Shown: positions 7,408-16,973, counted from the stretch's first letter. The stretch is 64,000 nt of DNA from Paenibacillus cymbidii (GCF_004764705.1 NZ_SHLX01000004.1:62001-126000); one strand, 5' to 3'. Notes: generated by a model from the sequence alone, not told the origin. Made by a program: numbers and translations.

Positions 7408-8739
7408 ATGGTTAATACGTTGTCGGCCGGGTTCGGCCGGGCGGATATATCGCCTGACGTCGGCGTGGAGCTGAGCGGCTTCGGCTGGTATATCGGCCGC
7501 GCTTCGACCGGCGTGCTGGAGCCGCTGTACGCGAACGCGATCGTCTGGGAAGCCGGCGCGGAGCGCGGCGCGATCGTCTCCTGCGATTTGATCGGCATCG
7601 GCCGGGAGCTGTCGCAGCGCACGCGCGAAATTATCGCGCAGTCGTGCGGCATCCCGTACGACCATATTCTCGTTTGCTGCACGCATACCCATTCCGGCCC
7701 CGCAACGATGGAGCTGATCGGCTGGGGCGAAGCGGATGAAGCGTACTTGCGCACGCTGCCGGAACGCATCGCCGAGTCTGCGCGCATCGCGGCCGGTTCC
7801 ATGGCGGCAACGGAGCTGGCGTACGGGGAAGTTGCGGTCGAAGGCATCTCCTACAACCGCGAAACCCATACGAAAGATCGGCCCGGCGGTGAAACCGATC
7901 GCACGCTCAAGGCGGTGAAGCTGCTGCAAAACGGCCGTATGGCCGGCTTTATCGTCCATTACTCCTGCCATCCGGTTGTGATGTGCGAACGAACTTCGCT
8001 GATTTCCGGCGATTTTGTCGGCATGGCGATCAATGCGCTCAGCGCGCGCACCGGCGCAACCGGCTTGTTCCTGCAAGGCGCGCTCGGCGACCAGAATCCG
8101 GTGTTCTGCCACGACGATCAGGAGAAATCGCTGCAAAATATCCGGGTATTGTCCGATAGGTTCACGACGTATATCGAAGCCGCTCTGGCAGCGGCGCAGC
8201 CGACCCGACTGGATGTCATTGCCGTACAACGCGAGGATATTCGGCTGCAGCTGGCGGTGCCGGATCGTTCGCTGATTGTACGCCACCTGCAAATGATCGG
8301 GTATATGCAGAAATATGACGATTCGCTGCCCGAGCCGGTGCGTCGGCGCCTGCACTTCGAGAAAAACGTGCTCGAACGGGTAGAGGAGCTTTTTGCGCAA
8401 GGCGCCAAAGACGAGCTGGAAACGGAAATCCAGGCGATCCGCTTCGGCAATCTGCTTTTTGTTACCCATCCGTCCGAAATTTTTTACGCCTTTCATCGCG
8501 AAATCGAAGCCCGGCTGCGACCGTTCCGGACATTCATCGTCGGAATGGCGAACGATGCGATCGGTTATGTGCCGACGGCTGACAAATACGAATTGAACGA
8601 CGGCGCATATTCATATCCCGCCTGGTTCGTCCCGTTCATGATCGGTCAGTTTCCGTTCCGCAGCGATGTGGGCAAGCGGCTGACGGAAAACCTCGTTCGA
8701 CTCGGCACCGCGCTACAAGACCGGGAACCGGCCGTATAA
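7408..8739 (+). CDS. Neutral/alkaline non-lysosomal ceramidase N-terminal-like hydrolase
   Basis: A 443-residue protein matching the catalytic N-terminal domain of neutral ceramidases. It has GFGRADISPDVGVELSGFG at the start, the zinc-site histidines in CCTHTHSGPA and YSCHPVVM, and LFLQGALGDQNP. The C-terminal immunoglobulin-like domain of true ceramidases is absent and there is no signal peptide, so it is probably a cytoplasmic amidohydrolase-like enzyme on a different substrate. The start at 7408 has GGAGGG 8 bases upstream; an in-frame ATG at 7354 lacks such a site. It follows the PhyH gene, and transcription ends at 8776-8809. Confidence 0.8.
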   Translation: MVNTLSAGFGRADISPDVGVELSGFGWYIGRASTGVLEPLYANAIVWEAGAERGAIVSCDLIGIGRELSQRTREIIAQSCGIPYDHILVCCTHTHSGPATMELIGWGEADEAYLRTLPERIAESARIAAGSMAATELAYGEVAVEGISYNRETHTKDRPGGETDRTLKAVKLLQNGRMAGFIVHYSCHPVVMCERTSLISGDFVGMAINALSARTGATGLFLQGALGDQNPVFCHDDQEKSLQNIRVLSDRFTTYIEAALAAAQPTRLDVIAVQREDIRLQLAVPDRSLIVRHLQMIGYMQKYDDSLPEPVRRRLHFEKNVLERVEELFAQGAKDELETEIQAIRFGNLLFVTHPSEIFYAFHREIEARLRPFRTFIVGMANDAIGYVPTADKYELNDGAYSYPAWFVPFMIGQFPFRSDVGKRLTENLVRLGTALQDREPAV

Positions 8740-8775
8740 TTCAGGCAATCGATGTCTTATTGCTTGCCAATTCGC

Positions 8776-8809
8776 AACCACGAAGCGATGATCTCGCTCG
8801 TGGTTTTTT
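8776..8809 (+). terminator. Rho-independent terminator
   Basis: AACCACGA (8776-8783) pairs with TCGTGGTT (8798-8805); the inner bases GCGA/TCGC extend the stem, and a run of T follows to 8809. Confidence 0.85.
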
Positions 8810-8908
8810 GGCATGCGGATGAGGCCGGCAAAATTTTTGCCGTCATTTTACCGCTGTTTTACCAGGGGCAGATAAGATGGGCTCAAACCGTTTGGAAAGG
8901 AGATCAGG

Positions 8909-11900
8909 ATGAAGTATCGAGCCCTCTTGAAGCCGCGGAAAAGACTTTTGTGCGTGCTGGTGTTCGTATTGTTGTTTGCGGCCGTCGTTCAACCGGTTCG
9001 TCCGGTCTATGCGCTCACACCCGAAGGATTTGACGGAGGCACGGGAATACCCGGCGATCCCTTTTTGATTTCGACCCCGGCGCAGTTGGATGCCGTCCGC
9101 AATTATTTGACCAAGTCGTTCAAGCTGACCGGGGACATCAGTCTCGGCGACTACGAGAGCGGCGCCGGGTGGGCACCGATCGGAGTTCTTGCGGCAAACC
9201 AGATGTTCACGGGAACCTTGGACGGCGACGGGCACGCGATCACGCATTTGACAATCAACCGGCCTGCGGCGGATTATGTGGGTTTATTCGGCGCCGTAAA
9301 CGGCGGCAGCATCAAAAATGTGCGCATCGTTAATCCGGCGGTAGTTGGGCGCAATTATGTCGGTCCGCTTGCCGGGCGAATCTGGGGCATCTACGAGGGG
9401 CGGCAATCCGCCGTCAGCAACAGCGGTTCGTCGGGCGGGAGCGTAGCGGGCGCAGGTTGGATTGGCGGCTTGGTCGGCGACAGCTTGCGCAATTCGATCG
9501 ACTACAGTTACTCCTCGACCAATGTGACTGCAACCAATTCCGTTGCCGGCGGGCTTGCCGCCGTATTCGGCCAAGGGACGATCAGCAACAGCTACGCGCT
9601 TGGAAATGTCAAAACGGGCGGTACCGCTACCGGCGGTTTGGTCGGTTTTAACAGCGCGGTAGTCAATTCCGGCGCCATCGCAACGATCAGCGGCAGTTAC
9701 GCCGCCGGCAATGTGGAAGGGAACATCTCCGTTGGCGGGTTGGTCGGCATTAATGAAAATTCGGCTTCCTCCGCCGCTATGGCGGTCATCAGCAACAGCT
9801 ATGCGGTCGGGCAGGTGAAAGGGACATCGCGCGTCGGCGGGTTGGTCGGATACAACCACAGTGCAACGATCGGCAACAGCTACGCGCTTGGCGTCGTGGA
9901 AGGCCAGACAGATGTTGGCGGCCTTGTCGGCGCTTCCGTAACCGATCAGATTGTGTCCAGTTATTACGATAAAGAAACGGCAGGCATTATCGCTGCGAGC
10001 CCGTATGCCAAATCAACCGAACAAATGAAGACGGCCGGCACGTTTGCGGATTGGTTTACGGCCGGCGCATGGGCGATGAATAGCGGCGTTCACGGCGGGT
10101 ATCCGTATTTGCCTGCAGGCGTTTCGCCGGCGACGGCGGCGCTCGGGCAAGGAGCGGAAACGACGGCGGTGACGGCGGCGGTATCCCCGGGAAATCATCT
10201 TGTCGTTCAGGTCGTTTCCGGCTTGCAAGCGGCGCCCGGGCTCGGCGATGCCGTACCCGTCCCGGGCGCAATCGATCCCTATGTGCCCGGCTCGGACATC
10301 GGCGGCGTCGACGCCGTGACGAACAAGTACGTGAATGTTTACGAGGCAAACCCGGACGGCAAAATCGCCGCATTCAAACAACTAACGCTCACTGCCGGCG
10401 ATATTTTGACCTATGCCGTTGACGAGCTTCGCGATCAGACATTGGACGCGTTGACAGTCGGTTACGGCTCGGGCGCGCAAGAGTCCCGCGCCATCACATT
10501 AACGCGCAGCGGCACTGCCGATTTGACCCAGCTTTCCGTTGCCGTGAGCGGAAATGAATTTGCCGTTACGCAGCCGGCAGCCACGACGCTGGACGCCGGC
10601 ACGCCGACGACAAGCTTCACGGTGGCGCCGCTGGACGGGCTTGGGGTTGGCACGCATACGGCAACCGTCACGGTGTCGGCCGCGCATATGACCGATCGGA
10701 CGTTTACGGTGACCCAAATCGTTAACGTACCCGGAGCCGCTTTGCTGCAGGTGTCCGAAGTCGGCAGCGAGCAGGTCGCGCTCGAATGGAGCGCGATCGA
10801 CCATGCGACCGGCTATCGGGTGTTCAAACGAACCGCCTCCGGCGTCTACGACCAGGAGGAAGTAACGGTGACCGGCAGTACGTATCGGCATACAGTGACC
10901 GGTTTGACGAATGGAACGAGCTATTTGTTCATCGTCCGGGCAGTCGTCGGCGGGGTGGAAGGGGCCGATTCCAATGAAGTCGGCGCAACGCCAAAAACAG
11001 TGCCGGGGGCGCCGACGAAAATAACGGCAACGGCGGGAGACGGGTTGGCCAGCGTCGCCTTTTCCGCGCCGGCGAGCAACGGGGGCGACGCGATAACCCG
11101 CTACACCGCCACGTCCTCCCCCGGGGGAAGGAGCGTTAGCGGGACAACAAGCCCGATTGTTGTGACAGGGCTGACGAACGGCACTACGTACACGTTTACG
11201 GTTACTGCAACCAACAGCAAGGGAGAGGGCCCGGCTTCGACGGCGTCGAACGCCGTCATGCAGCCGATCGGCGTGCCGGCGTTGTTGGCCCCTGACGCCG
11301 GAGATACGCAGGTAACGCTGAATTGGCAAGCGGTCGGCGAAGCGACCGGATACCGGATTTACCAAAGCTCGGCAGCCGGAACGGCCGGAACGGAGGTCGA
11401 TACGGTGAGCGCCGCTACGTTAAGCTACACCGTTACCGGATTGACGAATAGCCGGAGCTATTATTTTACCGTCAAAGCGTTGATTGGTCAGGTAGAAAGC
11501 GCCGCTTCCAATGAAAGGGGCGCCACGCCCGTCAGATGGGCCGGACCCGGGGCGCCGGACGGGACGTTTGCAGGCGGCATAGGCATCGAAGAAAATCCTT
11601 ATTTGATTGCGAATGCCACGCAGATGAATGCGGTGCGGAACTATTTGAACGGCTCCTACAAGCTGGTTGCGGATATCGATCTAGGCGGCTATGCCGGCGG
11701 TTCCGGCTGGGTGCCGATCGGGAGCGCCGATCCCGCCCATGCGTTCAGCGGCAGCTTCGATGGCGGCACGTATCGGATTACGGGGCTGACCATCGATCGG
11801 CCGGCCGAGGATAATGTCGGCTTGTTCGGATACGTGAGCGGGCAGCTCGTCAATGTGACCCTGGACGCCGCAACGATCGTTGGTCATGATGTTGTCGGCG

Positions 11901-14683
11901 GCTTGGCGGGATTCGCCAAATACGGCACGATCCGCAACAGCCGTTCATCGGGAACGATTACGGGAAACAACGATGTCGGCGGTTTGGTCGGCCATGTGTT
12001 TCCCGGAACGGTCGGAAACAGCTTCAGCACGGCTGATGTGACCGGCTTTTATCGTGTGGGCGGTTTGGTCGGAACGGTTTCCGACGTATCGACGGTCAGC
12101 GACAGCGGCAGCGCGGGGAATGTGACGGGGATCGCCAGTTCATTCTACATCGGCGGCCTGGTCGGCCAAATCGACGGCGCGGCCGCGAAGATCCGCAACA
12201 GCCGTGCGACCGGAGCGGTGCAAGGAGCGAACGAGGTCGGCGGATTGGTCGGTTCGAATCGCGGCGCTGCCATCACGACCAGCTACTCGTCCGGGAACGT
12301 GACATCGGATTGGACGGTCGGCGGCCTTGTCGGCTCGATCAATACCGGCACGATTGCCGACAGCTATACGAGGTCGAGCGTTACCGTAAATACGGCAAGG
12401 AGCGGCGCGTTCGCCGGCTACAACGCGGGGACTTCGGTCGTTCGCAATTATGCGGCGGGAGAGGCGAACGGAGCGGCACCGATCGGCGGTTATTCCGGCA
12501 TGTACGTTGGCGCGATGCCAAGCAGCAATTATTACGACCACGATCGTATTCCTTATGACGACGTTTTTGCCCGGCCCGTTGCGACAGCAGCGATGAAAAC
12601 AAGCGGAACGTATGCGAACTGGGATTTTGACGAAACATGGGGGATCGATCCGGCGATCAATGACGGGTATCCGTATTTGCGCTACCTGGCTCCCGTGTTG
12701 TCGGCAACGGCGTCGCCCGGAGAAACGGACTTGACGACAAAAGTGACAGCGTCGCCGGATTTCGGCAATCATCTGGTCGTTCAAGTTTCTACCGTCCCCC
12801 TGGCGTCCGCCCCTGCCATTGGCGATGCCGTGCCTGCTGCGGGCGTCACGAATCCGTACGTTCCCGAATCGCCGATCGGCGGCGTGGATGCGGCAACGAA
12901 TAAGTATGTTGTGGTGTATGAAGCGGACAACCGCGACAAGATCATGAAGGTCGCCCAGCTCGCTCTGACGAGCGCCGAGATCAGGCCGTCCTATCGATTG
13001 GAGCAGCCAGGCAACCGGACGTTGGACCCGTTGACGGAAGGGTACGCGGCGGGAACGCAGCAGGAGATCACGATCCCGCTGGTCCGCAGCGGAACGGGCG
13101 ATTTGGCCCATTTGACCGTCTCTGCAAGCGGGAACGCTTTTGAAGTCACGGCGCCTGCGGTGACGACCCTGACCGGCGGAACGCCGACGACAAGCTTTAC
13201 GGTAAAAGCGAAAAACGGGCTCGCGGCCGGAACGTACACGGCAACGGTGACCGTCACGGCGGACCACATGACGCCTGTTGCCTTCACGGTGACTCAGGCG
13301 GTTGCGGCACGTTATGTGCCGACCGACCCGACCGGGCCGTCAAACACGCCAACTGCACCTCCGGGTACGCCTGCCGCGCCGACCGGTTCACCGGGTACGC
13401 CGACCGCTCCGAACACATATGCATCGGCAGACCCGGGGAACGAAACGACGGGAGCCACCCTGCTGGTAAAAGCAGACGTACACCTTTCGGCGGGCGGCAC
13501 AACGGTTGCGACGATTGATGTGGATGGAGAGGAGCTCGTTGTTTTGCTGCAGGCGTTAACCGGCAAACGGGCCGACGCTCAAACGGCAACGGTCGCGGTG
13601 GACGGCGAAGCCGACGACTTCATCGTGCATTTGCCGATTGCGGCGATCCGGCACGCGGCGGTTGCGGATGCGCCGGGCACGCTAATCGTCAAGACCGCTT
13701 CCGCTACCTACGCAATGCCGCTGCGCTTGTTGCGTGAACTTGCCGCGGCGGACTCGTCCGCGGAAACGATAACGATCGCCATCAGTCGAATCGACGGCAC
13801 GCTTCAGGAAAAAATCGAACGGGCCGCGAAGTCGAGCGGGTTGTCGTTGTTAAATAAGCCGATCGCGTTCGAGGTAGCCGTCGGCGAACAGGAGCGGGCG
13901 GATTTTGGCGGCACCTACGTAAAACGTACGGTTTTCATTGCCGGCGGGGCCGATCCGTCCGAGTCGACTGCGGTCTGGTACGATCCGGTTGCGGATGCAT
14001 TTCATTTCGTGCCGTCCACGTTCCATACCGTCGACGGCGTCACCGAAGTCGCCATGCAGTCGCCGCACAACAGCGTCTACACCGTCATCCGGACGGCAAA
14101 AACATTCGCCGATTTGCAGGGACATTGGGCGATGGAAACGATCGAGTTGCTCGCTTCGAAGCTGATTGTGAACGGCGTCTCGGCTGAAGCGTTTGCGCCG
14201 GAGGCGAGTGTGACGCGCGCCGAATTTGCGGCGCTGCTGGTTCGATCGCTTGGCCTGGGCGAAGCGGCTGCTGCATCGTCAGTGCCGTTCCGCGACGTCG
14301 AGGCGGATGCGTGGTATGCCGGCGTCGTGCAGGCGGCGGTGCAATCCGGATTGGTGACCGGCTTCGGCGACGGCACGTTCCGCCCGGAAGAGCGGATCAC
14401 GCGAGAGCAGATGACGGTTATGCTGGCGGCGACTTTGAAGTTCGCGGGCAAGGTGCCTGCGGCGGACGATTCCGCGACACAGACACAGCTGCAGCCGCTT
14501 GACCGGTTTGTCGATCGGACGGCGATCCACGACTGGGCGATTGATTCAGCGGCGCTGGCAGTCCGGGCGGGTATCGTCGACGGGCTTCCCGATGCGACAT
14601 TTGCTCCAACCGCCTTTGCCACACGCGCCGAAGCCGGCACGATGCTGGTTCGGATGCTTCGTTACGCGGCGTTTTTGAATTAG
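8909..14683 (+). CDS. Giant S-layer-anchored surface protein with GLUG, fibronectin III and SLH domains
   Basis: A 1,924-residue exported protein with AAAGGAG 6 bases before the start. A signal peptide occupies residues 1-36 (basic start, hydrophobic core, cleavage near PVYALT). GLUG-type repeats (VGGLVG...SNSYA) form two blocks, about 80-350 and 890-1250. Three fibronectin type III-like domains lie at about 610-880. A repeated SPGNHLVVQV module follows each GLUG block, and a Pro/Thr-rich linker lies near 1475-1510. Three SLH domains close the protein (about 1731, 1791 and 1868), for binding pyruvylated secondary wall polymer. GLUG blocks occur in adhesins and glycan-degrading surface proteins; no catalytic domain is recognised. 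Confidence 0.9.
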   Translation: MKYRALLKPRKRLLCVLVFVLLFAAVVQPVRPVYALTPEGFDGGTGIPGDPFLISTPAQLDAVRNYLTKSFKLTGDISLGDYESGAGWAPIGVLAANQMFTGTLDGDGHAITHLTINRPAADYVGLFGAVNGGSIKNVRIVNPAVVGRNYVGPLAGRIWGIYEGRQSAVSNSGSSGGSVAGAGWIGGLVGDSLRNSIDYSYSSTNVTATNSVAGGLAAVFGQGTISNSYALGNVKTGGTATGGLVGFNSAVVNSGAIATISGSYAAGNVEGNISVGGLVGINENSASSAAMAVISNSYAVGQVKGTSRVGGLVGYNHSATIGNSYALGVVEGQTDVGGLVGASVTDQIVSSYYDKETAGIIAASPYAKSTEQMKTAGTFADWFTAGAWAMNSGVHGGYPYLPAGVSPATAALGQGAETTAVTAAVSPGNHLVVQVVSGLQAAPGLGDAVPVPGAIDPYVPGSDIGGVDAVTNKYVNVYEANPDGKIAAFKQLTLTAGDILTYAVDELRDQTLDALTVGYGSGAQESRAITLTRSGTADLTQLSVAVSGNEFAVTQPAATTLDAGTPTTSFTVAPLDGLGVGTHTATVTVSAAHMTDRTFTVTQIVNVPGAALLQVSEVGSEQVALEWSAIDHATGYRVFKRTASGVYDQEEVTVTGSTYRHTVTGLTNGTSYLFIVRAVVGGVEGADSNEVGATPKTVPGAPTKITATAGDGLASVAFSAPASNGGDAITRYTATSSPGGRSVSGTTSPIVVTGLTNGTTYTFTVTATNSKGEGPASTASNAVMQPIGVPALLAPDAGDTQVTLNWQAVGEATGYRIYQSSAAGTAGTEVDTVSAATLSYTVTGLTNSRSYYFTVKALIGQVESAASNERGATPVRWAGPGAPDGTFAGGIGIEENPYLIANATQMNAVRNYLNGSYKLVADIDLGGYAGGSGWVPIGSADPAHAFSGSFDGGTYRITGLTIDRPAEDNVGLFGYVSGQLVNVTLDAATIVGHDVVGGLAGFAKYGTIRNSRSSGTITGNNDVGGLVGHVFPGTVGNSFSTADVTGFYRVGGLVGTVSDVSTVSDSGSAGNVTGIASSFYIGGLVGQIDGAAAKIRNSRATGAVQGANEVGGLVGSNRGAAITTSYSSGNVTSDWTVGGLVGSINTGTIADSYTRSSVTVNTARSGAFAGYNAGTSVVRNYAAGEANGAAPIGGYSGMYVGAMPSSNYYDHDRIPYDDVFARPVATAAMKTSGTYANWDFDETWGIDPAINDGYPYLRYLAPVLSATASPGETDLTTKVTASPDFGNHLVVQVSTVPLASAPAIGDAVPAAGVTNPYVPESPIGGVDAATNKYVVVYEADNRDKIMKVAQLALTSAEIRPSYRLEQPGNRTLDPLTEGYAAGTQQEITIPLVRSGTGDLAHLTVSASGNAFEVTAPAVTTLTGGTPTTSFTVKAKNGLAAGTYTATVTVTADHMTPVAFTVTQAVAARYVPTDPTGPSNTPTAPPGTPAAPTGSPGTPTAPNTYASADPGNETTGATLLVKADVHLSAGGTTVATIDVDGEELVVLLQALTGKRADAQTATVAVDGEADDFIVHLPIAAIRHAAVADAPGTLIVKTASATYAMPLRLLRELAAADSSAETITIAISRIDGTLQEKIERAAKSSGLSLLNKPIAFEVAVGEQERADFGGTYVKRTVFIAGGADPSESTAVWYDPVADAFHFVPSTFHTVDGVTEVAMQSPHNSVYTVIRTAKTFADLQGHWAMETIELLASKLIVNGVSAEAFAPEASVTRAEFAALLVRSLGLGEAAAASSVPFRDVEADAWYAGVVQAAVQSGLVTGFGDGTFRPEERITREQMTVMLAATLKFAGKVPAADDSATQTQLQPLDRFVDRTAIHDWAIDSAALAVRAGIVDGLPDATFAPTAFATRAEAGTMLVRMLRYAAFLN
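9030..10730 (+). repeat. First copy of a GLUG plus LVVQV module inside the surface protein gene
   Basis: The encoded order is a GTGIPGDPFLI start, an LDAVRNYLTKSFKL strand, GLUG repeats, an SPGNHLVVQV segment and a TVTVSAAHMTDRTFTVTQ strand. The same order returns at 11560-13310. The similarity is clear at protein level and strongly diverged at DNA level. Confidence 0.75.
11560..13310 (+). repeat. Second copy of the GLUG plus LVVQV module
   Basis: This repeats the architecture of 9030-10730 with parallel landmarks: GIGIEENPYLI, MNAVRNYLNGSYKL, GLUG repeats, SPDFGNHLVVQV and TVTADHMTPVAFTVTQ. The three fibronectin-like domains separate the two copies, which points to an old internal duplication. 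Confidence 0.75.
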
Positions 14684-16167
14684 GTTGGGTTGGCCTCACG
14701 CTGGGAGACGGTTGCGGGGGCAGGGACAGGAGTTTTTGACACAAGCATGCCTTTGCCAAAAAAGAAGCAGATGACGACCGCGGCGACGGCAAAAACAAGC
14801 GCTGACCCGAACTGCTGATGGAAGGCGCTCGTAAGGACATGCGCTGCCTGCTCCCTTGCATCGGGCGCCAAATCCGACAAATTCGGATTGTTCCGAGTGA
14901 AGGCGATGCCGCTTGTCAGCCGTCCGGCGAGCAAACTGCCGAAGGCGCTCATGCCGATGCTGGCGCCCATCGATTGAAACAGTTGGACGGCGGATTGTGT
15001 CACGCCACGGTCCGCTTCCGCCGCGGATTCCTGTATGAGCAGCGCTTCCCCGGCCATCAGCGTTCCTGTGCCGATGCCCATGACGAAGAAGCAGATGGCG
15101 GGATAAAGGAAGCTTTGGTCGGGATGAATCCGGAGAGCCATCAGCAGTCCCGCAACCGGAAACAGGAACGAAACGATAAACAGCATACGATAGGGAAAAC
15201 GGGAAATCAGGAAGCCGCACGCCAGTCTGAACGGCAGGGCGCCTGCCATCAGCATCAGCGTAAAATAGCCGGATCCCGTTGCCGAAAATCCCATGGCGGT
15301 CTGGGCATAATATGGGAATGAAGACGTCGCCCCAAGCAAGCCGCACATCACCGTAAACATCAGCAGAGCCATGACGACAATGTTGCGGTTTCGCAGCAGC
15401 CGCAAGGGAATGATCGGCTCCGCGGCCCGGCGCTCGACGAAGAGGAACAGTACCAGCAGGATGGCGGAAGCCCCGAGCAGTGTCACGATCGGCGGGGACG
15501 TCCAGGCCAGGTTTTTGTTCTCGATCAGTACGGGGGCCAGCAGCAGAGCCAGGATAGATCCCACCAACGTCAGCGCTCCGGCGTAATCGACGGAACGCGA
15601 TTCCCGCCGTTTCTGCTCCTGCAGTCCCAGGGACATCAGGAGAGCGGCCAGCAAGCTCACGGGAAGATTAATCAGGAACACCCCATGCCAACTGATACGA
15701 TCCGTTACATAGCCGCCGATCATCGGGCCGGCCAGCGGAGGCAAAATCATCATGATGCCAAACAGCCCTTGCAGCTTGATGCGCTGTTTCAATGGAAACG
15801 TTTCGCCGAAAATGACCATGGCCAGCGGCAGCAGGCCGCCTGCGCCGACCCCTTGGATGCCGCGGCCGAGCAGCAAAAGTTCCATTGTGGGAGCGAAGCC
15901 GCTCACAATAGAACCGAAAATAAAGAGAGCGATACTGAGCAGATACAGCCTTTTGCGGCCGAAGATGTCGGACAGCTTGCCCATAATGGGCATGCAGGCG
16001 GTCATCGACAGCAGGTAAATGCCGGCTACCCAGCCATACAGTGTCATGTCGTGCAGATCGCGGATGACGGCCGGCATTGCCGTCGCAATGACCGTCTCGT
16101 CCAGCCCCGCAAAAATCATGCCGATGATGAGGGCAATAAAAACCATCCTCTTGTTGGTTTGCTTCAT
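14680..16167 (-). CDS. DHA2-family (EmrB/QacA-type) multidrug MFS exporter
   Basis: A 495-residue protein with about 14 hydrophobic segments, the count expected of drug:H+ antiporter family 2. Motif A is seen as GKLSDIFGRKRLYL, and motif C-like GAGGLLPLAMVIFGE follows. The ATG at 16167 is preferred over a GTG at 16176 because AGGAG (16176-16180) is 8 bases upstream on the minus strand. It is divergent from the TetR gene and sits behind three dyads likely to bind it. Its stop codon overlaps that of the convergent surface-protein gene by four bases, with no terminator between them. Confidence 0.9.
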   Translation of the reverse strand: MKQTNKRMVFIALIIGMIFAGLDETVIATAMPAVIRDLHDMTLYGWVAGIYLLSMTACMPIMGKLSDIFGRKRLYLLSIALFIFGSIVSGFAPTMELLLLGRGIQGVGAGGLLPLAMVIFGETFPLKQRIKLQGLFGIMMILPPLAGPMIGGYVTDRISWHGVFLINLPVSLLAALLMSLGLQEQKRRESRSVDYAGALTLVGSILALLLAPVLIENKNLAWTSPPIVTLLGASAILLVLFLFVERRAAEPIIPLRLLRNRNIVVMALLMFTVMCGLLGATSSFPYYAQTAMGFSATGSGYFTLMLMAGALPFRLACGFLISRFPYRMLFIVSFLFPVAGLLMALRIHPDQSFLYPAICFFVMGIGTGTLMAGEALLIQESAAEADRGVTQSAVQLFQSMGASIGMSAFGSLLAGRLTSGIAFTRNNPNLSDLAPDAREQAAHVLTSAFHQQFGSALVFAVAAVVICFFFGKGMLVSKTPVPAPATVSQREANPT

Positions 16168-16190
16168 GGGAACCACTCCTTTGCGATGTT

Positions 16191-16275
16191 AACTAACGGT
16201 GTTAGTTTGAACCTTACAGTGTTAGATGTTATCATGAACCTATTCAAGCTGTAAAGCTCAAACTTACACTGTTAG
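16191..16275. promoter_or_regulatory. Three TetR-type operators in the divergent promoter region
   Basis: Three 13-base dyads of the form CT(A/T)AC-NNN-GTTAG occur: CTAACGGTGTTAG at 16193-16205, CTTACAGTGTTAG at 16213-16225 and CTTACACTGTTAG at 16263-16275. The first extends symmetrically to 16191-16207. The first two are centred 20 bases apart, about two helical turns. They lie between the divergent exporter and TetR genes, as expected for autorepression plus exporter control. The binding protein is inferred from position. Confidence 0.8.
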
Positions 16276-16292
16276 GTAAAGGGCGGGTCCCG

Positions 16293-16973
16293 ATGAAAAA
16301 GCAGCAGCCTTCGATTTCGGAGGATATCATTTTGCAAACCTCGTGGGAGCTTCTGGGGGAAGAGGGCATCGAAAAATTCAGCCTGAGGGGATTGGCCGAA
16401 CGGCTCGGCATTCAGGCTCCCTCCTTATACTGGTACTTCAAGAGCAAGCAGAAGCTTTACGAACGCCTGTCCAACCAGGTAGCGAAAATCGTGCTGGAAG
16501 AGTTCCATCCCGAAGGGGACTGGAAGGAACAACTGGCGGGATTTGCTTCGACGGTAAGGAATGTGCTCGGCCGGTATCCCTGTTCCACGCAGTTGATGAT
16601 GCTGACGCTTCCCGTCGAGCCGGACAGCGTGCGGTTTACCAACCGCATGCTGCTTTGCGTGGAATCGCTTCCTCTTGAACAGGAACACAAATTGCAAGTC
16701 GTTTTTACGCTGACGAACTATGTGCTTGGTTTCGTGCTTGACAACGAGCAGGACCGGCGCAATTTTTCCATTGACCGTAAGGGCAAGGAAACACATCCGG
16801 CCGGAGAGATGGTCCGCCTGCTGGACGCCATGAGCGAATCGGACGCGGGACTGTTTCGGAAGATGTACAAGAGCGGGCTGTACGAGCTGATGGGCACCGA
16901 TGCGGCGTTCGAATTTGGTTTGAAGCTGATTCTGCTTGGAATTGAACAGGCGATCAAGGAGCAGGGGGAGTAA
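16293..16973 (+). CDS. TetR-family transcriptional repressor
   Basis: A 226-residue regulator. The TetR helix-turn-helix spans about residues 10-55 (ILQTSWELLGEEGIEKFSLR, then ERLGIQAPSLYWYFKSKQKL). The C-terminal part is all-helical and resembles the tetracycline-repressor ligand and dimer domain (LGRYPCSTQLMM, FTLTNYVLGFVLDNE). It is transcribed away from the DHA2 exporter over three shared dyads, so a drug-responsive repressor of that pump is the likely role. The ribosome site is poor (GGGCGGG), which may keep its level low. Confidence 0.9.
   Translation: MKKQQPSISEDIILQTSWELLGEEGIEKFSLRGLAERLGIQAPSLYWYFKSKQKLYERLSNQVAKIVLEEFHPEGDWKEQLAGFASTVRNVLGRYPCSTQLMMLTLPVEPDSVRFTNRMLLCVESLPLEQEHKLQVVFTLTNYVLGFVLDNEQDRRNFSIDRKGKETHPAGEMVRLLDAMSESDAGLFRKMYKSGLYELMGTDAAFEFGLKLILLGIEQAIKEQGE

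Noticed and set aside
6424-8496. 690-residue minus-strand open frame opposite the PhyH and ceramidase-like genes
   Set aside because: It is antisense to two well-supported genes, has Arg/His/Gln-biased composition and no recognisable domain.
7408-8739. True neutral ceramidase
   Set aside because: It has no signal peptide and lacks the C-terminal domain; only the N-terminal catalytic fold is supported.
12140-13267. Long minus-strand open frames inside the surface-protein gene
   Set aside because: Arg/His-rich shadow frames of a GC-rich gene, with no motif and no ribosome site.
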